Below, piece after piece: positions 36,351-40,690 of a stretch of 40,690 nucleotides of DNA. Under the pieces are notes generated by a model. That model made no database searches, was not told the DNA's origin, and saw nothing but the letters and a program-made list of their open reading frames with translations. The DNA comes from Setaria digitata (Eukaryota; Nematoda; Chromadorea; Rhabditida; Setariidae). The DNA lies in assembly GCA_003640385.1 (NCBI GenBank), contig RCAB01000535.1:1-40690 (forward strand), in the 5' to 3' direction. The position numbers and the translations under genes are program-made. The number at the start of each line of letters is the position of its first letter. The stretch's first letter is position 1.

Positions 36351-36928
36351 GAAATTTCACTTTTTTTTATAGTGAAATTGCCACTGCCTTTCAAAGATTG
36401 TTTTCCTTCTATCCATTTTGATGTATATCTCATAACAAAGTTTTTGTATTGTTTCCTCAGTCATGCTTAATTTAATAGTTTTTCTTCAACAGTGTATCCT
36501 TAATTGTATTAGTATGTTAATAGATCATTAAATCTATTTCATTTTCCCAATGTTGAATGAATTTTTGTATTGAGCCATCTTGTTTATTGATTAAATTTTT
36601 AAAGGATAATAGTTCATTTATATGTACGAAGTTAAAATGGGTCATTTTGTATCAAATTATTAGTGAGAGAGGGCCAATTGTTACTGATAAATAGGTAATC
36701 GATATTGAGATTATTACAGCAGAATGTTGTGTATTAAGAGGAAACAGAGAAAAAAGAGAACCAGGTGCAGTTCTTTCCTCTCTGATCCTGGACCTCAAGA
36801 TTCAAAGTTTATGAAGTGCTTCCTAGAAAGATTTTTATTAAACACCCTTATCACCTTAACGAAGAAATTGAGCAGCAATTTAGAACCTGCCAGTCTCCCA
36901 AGTGATAATGTGTTCATCAGTTATTGAA
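36351..36928. other. Spacer DET1-GTPase
   Basis: This is 578 bases of AT-rich DNA. A 67-codon basic frame (36724-36927) ends just before the GTPase ATG and has no family match. A candidate trans-splice acceptor (TGTTCATCAG, ending 36920) lies 8 bases before that ATG. Confidence 0.45.
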
Positions 36929-39671
36929 ATGCATGTTGCTTTAATTGGAATGACGGGTTGCGGGAAGTCAGGTGAGAAGTACTGTTTTATTTACTTGTTT
37001 TTTGCTAAGAATATTTTGGTCTACTGGACTGCTGTAAATATTATTTCCAGACTTCTTCCATTTAATTGAAGATGAATTACCGACATGATTTGTTGATATG
37101 TGACATTGTATAAAAATTTTCCATCCCTTGCTTTTCTTCAGCGTTGTACTATTTGTCAGCAGTCAAAATCAAGCTTTTTTTCTTCTTTTACTCTTCATGA
37201 TTATTTCATCGGACTGACCGCATATTTGTTAGTAAATTTGGCTCAATAGTCTTTGACGTCTGATCATTTGCACGCCGTGGGAATGCCAGTATTATTTACC
37301 GTAATAATATTTCTCCTTTTAATACTTTACCTTGCTTTACAGCCTTGACAGTCAAGTACGTAGCACGTCGATTCATTGGAGAATATGACCCAAATCTTGG
37401 TTTGTTTTTGATCTGTATCTTTGCAGATGTAAGATTTCGCTTATCTTAAAATACAGCTGTTAGTGATAAAGCTGGTTCTTAATGCTCCCGACAAATCGTC
37501 TAGTTTTATTCATAGTTCTTATTCACCGCGAGTTTTCAAATCACGAGTTGCCTGCATTTTAAACACTGATCTGCAGAAGACACATACTGTCGACAAGATG
37601 TTTTACTCTCGCAGCCGATAGTGGTATGGTTAATGGATACGGTAGATGGTTCAGGACGAGATGCAATGCGCTATCTTGCATGGGCTGATGTTTACATCAT
37701 TGTTAGTTCCCTTAAAATTTAAAAAGTCATTGTGGACAAATTGGTATGTGCAAAATGATTAATTTTAGGGTCATTTCTTACTCTACTGGTATTATAAGTC
37801 GAAGTTTCTGTGTGGACAAGTCTGATACAGAAGACAGCAAGATGAACATATCCTTTTTTTTGTATTATTAATAAATAGCTTCACAAAGAAAGTGTAAGTA
37901 CGTCTCACTAGCCGATGATTTTGCTGGAAGTAGTTTTAAAATTTTTACTTTTATGGACGAAAAATCAACAGTTTCTTGGTTCTATTAGAAAACTGTTTAG
38001 TCGTTGATGTCGTATGTGTTACTGGTATTGTAAAGATAGTGAACTTTGCATGGTTAGGACAGAAAAACAAAACCTTTTTTCAAATTAATAACTTCAAACA
38101 TGCGGTTTCTAATATTTTAAGGTATATGATATAACATCACAATTGTCTCTACAGTATGCAGAATCTACGATGCAACAGATTTCAACCCACGAACATCACC
38201 TTTGTGCGCGACAACACAAATGCCTGCTTGTGGGGAATAAAACCGATCTCGAACGCTACAGGTAAGATTATCAAAAAATACCAAGAAAAGTGTGGAATCA
38301 AGCAGTTGTTTTATAAACGCCTTGCTAGTAAATGGTATGAGACATTTTATTAATAATTGTATTATAAAAATTTCTTCAAGGATATTTAATGAACAAAATA
38401 GTATTGAAAGGAACGGTTTGAAATTTTTGCACCAGAATTTTTGATGTTAGAAATTTTCTTTTATTACTTTATGTCGATCTCGATGGTTTGACATGGTTTT
38501 TTTTTCCAGCAGTTTTCACAGAGATTTAATTTATATTAACTATATCAGTAAAATCAAACTTTGGTTCTAAGAGCTATCTGAATCGGCGAAAGTTTATTTC
38601 TATTATGAAAAGAGAAAATCAACGAGAATGATAGCGAAGTAGCCACTTAAAGAAATAGATTTATTTCAAAAGTAACACGGAATACATTCGTATTTAGGGA
38701 TAACTTATAATTTTAGAGAATTTGTAGACAAGTAAGCGAATCAGATGGTGAGAAGCTGGCTAAACGATTTGGTGTAATGTTCGGCGAAATCTCAGCAGTG
38801 GATGAATGGGAACGAGTTGCTGCGCTTTTCAGACGTCCAATTACTGCGCTTTTAACTGATCGATCCAAAAGACGCAGTCCATCTCCACGACTTTGTTCTT
38901 CGGATTCTGAAATCGCTTCAGTTGGTAAACTCCTTGCATAACATTTCAAAATCATTTCATGATTCTTCAATTTCAGTGGTTCTGAACATATCATTAGTAT
39001 TTCAACGAAGGACAAAAAAAAGATTATAATGGTTTGATCGAAAGCATTTTCGGATGCCTTAGAGTTGACCCTTACGTCATATGGAAATGGTAAGAACAGC
39101 TTGAAGAGCGACCACAGAAGTGATGATTTGTCAGCATTTTTCAACAGTTTTGTTTTATCATTACACTCAGGATACAATGATTGTCGATCAGTGAATCAGT
39201 CTTGCTGATCCACTTGCATTTTTCGCACTTTTTCCGTAAAACATGATCTGTGCGTTTTTTTTTATCGCCTACAGTATCTATGTTTATCATTTTTTACTGA
39301 TGAAGTGCTGTTATGATGGCATGAGGTAAAGTAGTAAGCAGTGCCTATACAAGTTTTCATGGGACTGTAAAATGGTGATTGAGGATGAGAAAAAAAAAAA
39401 GATTTATGATCAAATTAAAAAATCAATGAAAAAAACGGCTGCTGCAGCACCGATTCGATTTGTTTCGTTCATTAATAGATTTTTATTTTTATTTTTTTAA
39501 TAGCTTTCAGAGAAATTACTTTCAGTAAATAAAAGTGCTTTCTCGATGAAGAGTTCTGGTCGTTGCAGTACATTCGGTCGTCGTTCAAAAAGCCCCAAAG
39601 GTGGTGACGTGGTCAAAATACCATCATCAAAGAAAAGTGGCCATAAGTTATTGAAGCTTTTCCATAACTGA
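36929..39671 (+). CDS. RERG/RASL-like small GTPase with atypical G3 motif
   Basis: The six exons are 36929-36971, 37343-37399, 37577-37701, 38122-38261, 38728-38924 and 39511-39671 (TGA), in phase, 240 residues. G1 P-loop GMTGCGKS is at 7-14, followed by ALTVKYVARRFIGEYDPNLEDTY, which closely follows human RERG, with the switch-I Thr at 36. G3 should be DTAGQ; here residues 54-60 read DTVDGSG, so the DxxG glycine spacing and the catalytic Gln are lost. VYDIT (76-80), G4 NKTD (114-117) and G5-like SAV (144-146) are kept. The C-terminal 80 residues are basic and Ser-rich (RSKRRSPSPR, GRRSKSPKG) and end KLFHN without a CAAX box, as in RERG, so no prenyl anchor is expected. GTP binding is likely; hydrolysis may be slow or absent. 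The last exon might start at 39526 instead of 39511. Confidence 0.85.
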
Positions 39672-40549
39672 CATTCCTCGTTTGTGTTGATTATTTGTTA
39701 AGTTTTTTATTTAACACTATGATGGTAAAGAAACATTGCGGAAATTTACTGTTATCCTATGACAAAGAGATGAGCAGACTGTCGTGCCAACGAAATCAAA
39801 AATTAGAATGACCGTTTCCTTTGCATTTTTTAATACCTTTTCCCGTATCATCTCCTCTTCCTTTTTGTCGAATAAATTTAGATTCTTTTTTGCAGTTACC
39901 ACTATAATGACGAAAATGCATGTAGTAACTAGAAGTGATGATGAAAGATATATTTTTTATCTCACAAGTACAAATACACGGGCATACCAGCGCCGCACGT
40001 AGGGCATATTTTTCTTGCACATTGATTTCTATTGTTATGAAAAGTTAAATTTAATGGAAAAGTACAGATTGGCAATGCTTACTCTTAATTTTTTCAAAAT
40101 GTTTGGAAGAATCGGAGTTTCCTTGTATTTTTTGTGCTGTTAAAAGCAAAGCGTTGTAAATGACCTCTGTAATTCGGTGTTTTTCCTTTCTAGTTTTCAC
40201 TCCTTACTTTTCAGAGCTATTTCAGTAGGAGCTTTGCTTGCTCCTTTCGGATCATATGTTGTTTTGGAACTCATTTTAGTATTAGAATAGTGGCTCAGTC
40301 TATTTCCCTTATACCAAACACTCTCATTGTATAGGTTATATATTTTACGAACCGCTTTAAATGGAGGATTAATATATTAAAGTGTTCAGTGTTGGAAATA
40401 ACCTTGAAAATCTGACATCAGATTTTCTTTTGACGTAATCTGGTGTAGTCGGCTTTTTGCATACTTCGCACTACACGTTCTAAAACCTTGTAAATATGCA
40501 CATGTATGCCATGAAGAGAGTGGTAGTTGTGATAAATACGAAATAAGAA
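39672..40549. other. Spacer GTPase-MIT gene
   Basis: It holds the GTPase 3' end (AATAAA at 39870, within an AT-rich stretch) and the leader of the next gene. Overlapping short frames on both strands at 39717-40020 carry no recognisable protein. Confidence 0.45.
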
Positions 40550-40690
40550 ATGGAGGCGAAGCGTTACGTCGATGAACTTTATTCTGAAGCGTATGCTTGC
40601 ATCGAACAAGGCTTGTGCTATGATGAAATTGACGATATTGTTAGTTTTTGTGTTTGTATTTATATTCATAACTGATTTTGATTTACAGTC
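40550..40690 (+). CDS. Start of a MIT-domain protein (spastin/spartin-like), cut by the window end
   Basis: The first exon 40550-40639 encodes 30 residues starting MEAKRYVDELYSEAY and ending YDEIDD-I. It is followed by a GTTAGT donor and a 49-base intron that ends TTTACAG at 40688; two bases of the next exon are in the window. The AY...I..GL..DE pattern is the first helix and turn of a MIT domain, closest in memory to spartin and spastin, proteins that bind ESCRT-III tails and, in spastin, sever microtubules. With one helix only, the exact family cannot be settled. Confidence 0.5.

Noticed and set aside
38713..39177. 154-codon open frame on the minus strand opposite the GTPase gene
   Set aside because: It lies antisense to the well-supported GTPase exon 38728-38924 and continues into its intron. 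It has no splice or start context of its own and looks like a codon-bias shadow of the Ser/Arg-rich exon.
1..40690. CRISPR arrays, insertion sequences, toxin-antitoxin or phage systems, tRNA and rRNA genes
   Set aside because: There are no regular spaced repeats, transposase motifs or cloverleaf-like sequences. The window is intron-rich animal DNA. A tRNAscan or RepeatMasker run would be decisive but could not be done.

Overview
This AT-rich window (roughly two thirds A+T) comes from a nematode. The exons are small and the introns are mostly 45-250 bases and end in TTTCAG or TTTTAG. Several start codons sit a few bases after an AG acceptor, as expected for spliced-leader trans-splicing, and the window holds a NAS-type astacin with EGF and CUB domains. 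Base composition and protein divergence suggest a clade III (spirurid, perhaps filarial) worm, but no species is proven. Most genes had to be rebuilt exon by exon by requiring GT..AG boundaries, unbroken reading phase and family similarity. Exon coordinates are in the entries.

Left part (1-8,600): a large plus-strand gene of at least ten exons encodes a protein that I do not recognise, with a CxxC...CxxC N-terminal region and a very long exon built from degenerate repeats around an S-R-x-[DE]-R-F core. It runs tail to tail into a complete five-exon minus-strand START-domain lipid-transfer gene. Next come about 3.7 kb with only weak coding hints.

Centre (12,300-27,200), all plus strand: a secreted astacin metalloprotease (Pro/Ser/Gln-rich N-terminus, prodomain, catalytic domain, EGF, CUB); a nine-exon RPRD-family protein (CID domain that binds the RNA polymerase II C-terminal repeat, coiled coil, Ser/Pro-rich and Arg-rich tail); and TIM23, the channel subunit of the mitochondrial inner-membrane presequence translocase.

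Right part (29,200-40,690), all plus strand: a small single-pass membrane protein of unknown function; NDUFS5 (twin CX9C subunit of complex I); DET1 (substrate-receptor partner of DDB1/CUL4 ubiquitin ligases), with two inferred microexons of 8 and 21 bases; a RERG-like small GTPase with an abnormal G3 motif; and the first exon of a MIT-domain (spastin/spartin-like) gene cut by the window end.

These are mostly housekeeping genes (transcription, mitochondria, ubiquitin, signalling) rather than one pathway. The least ordinary items are the repeat protein, two well-fixed introns that lack the AG acceptor (astacin and TIM23), a 52-base duplication that copies an astacin exon-intron junction into the preceding intron, and the DET1 microexons. 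No CRISPR, insertion sequence, tRNA, rRNA or prokaryotic-type system was seen.
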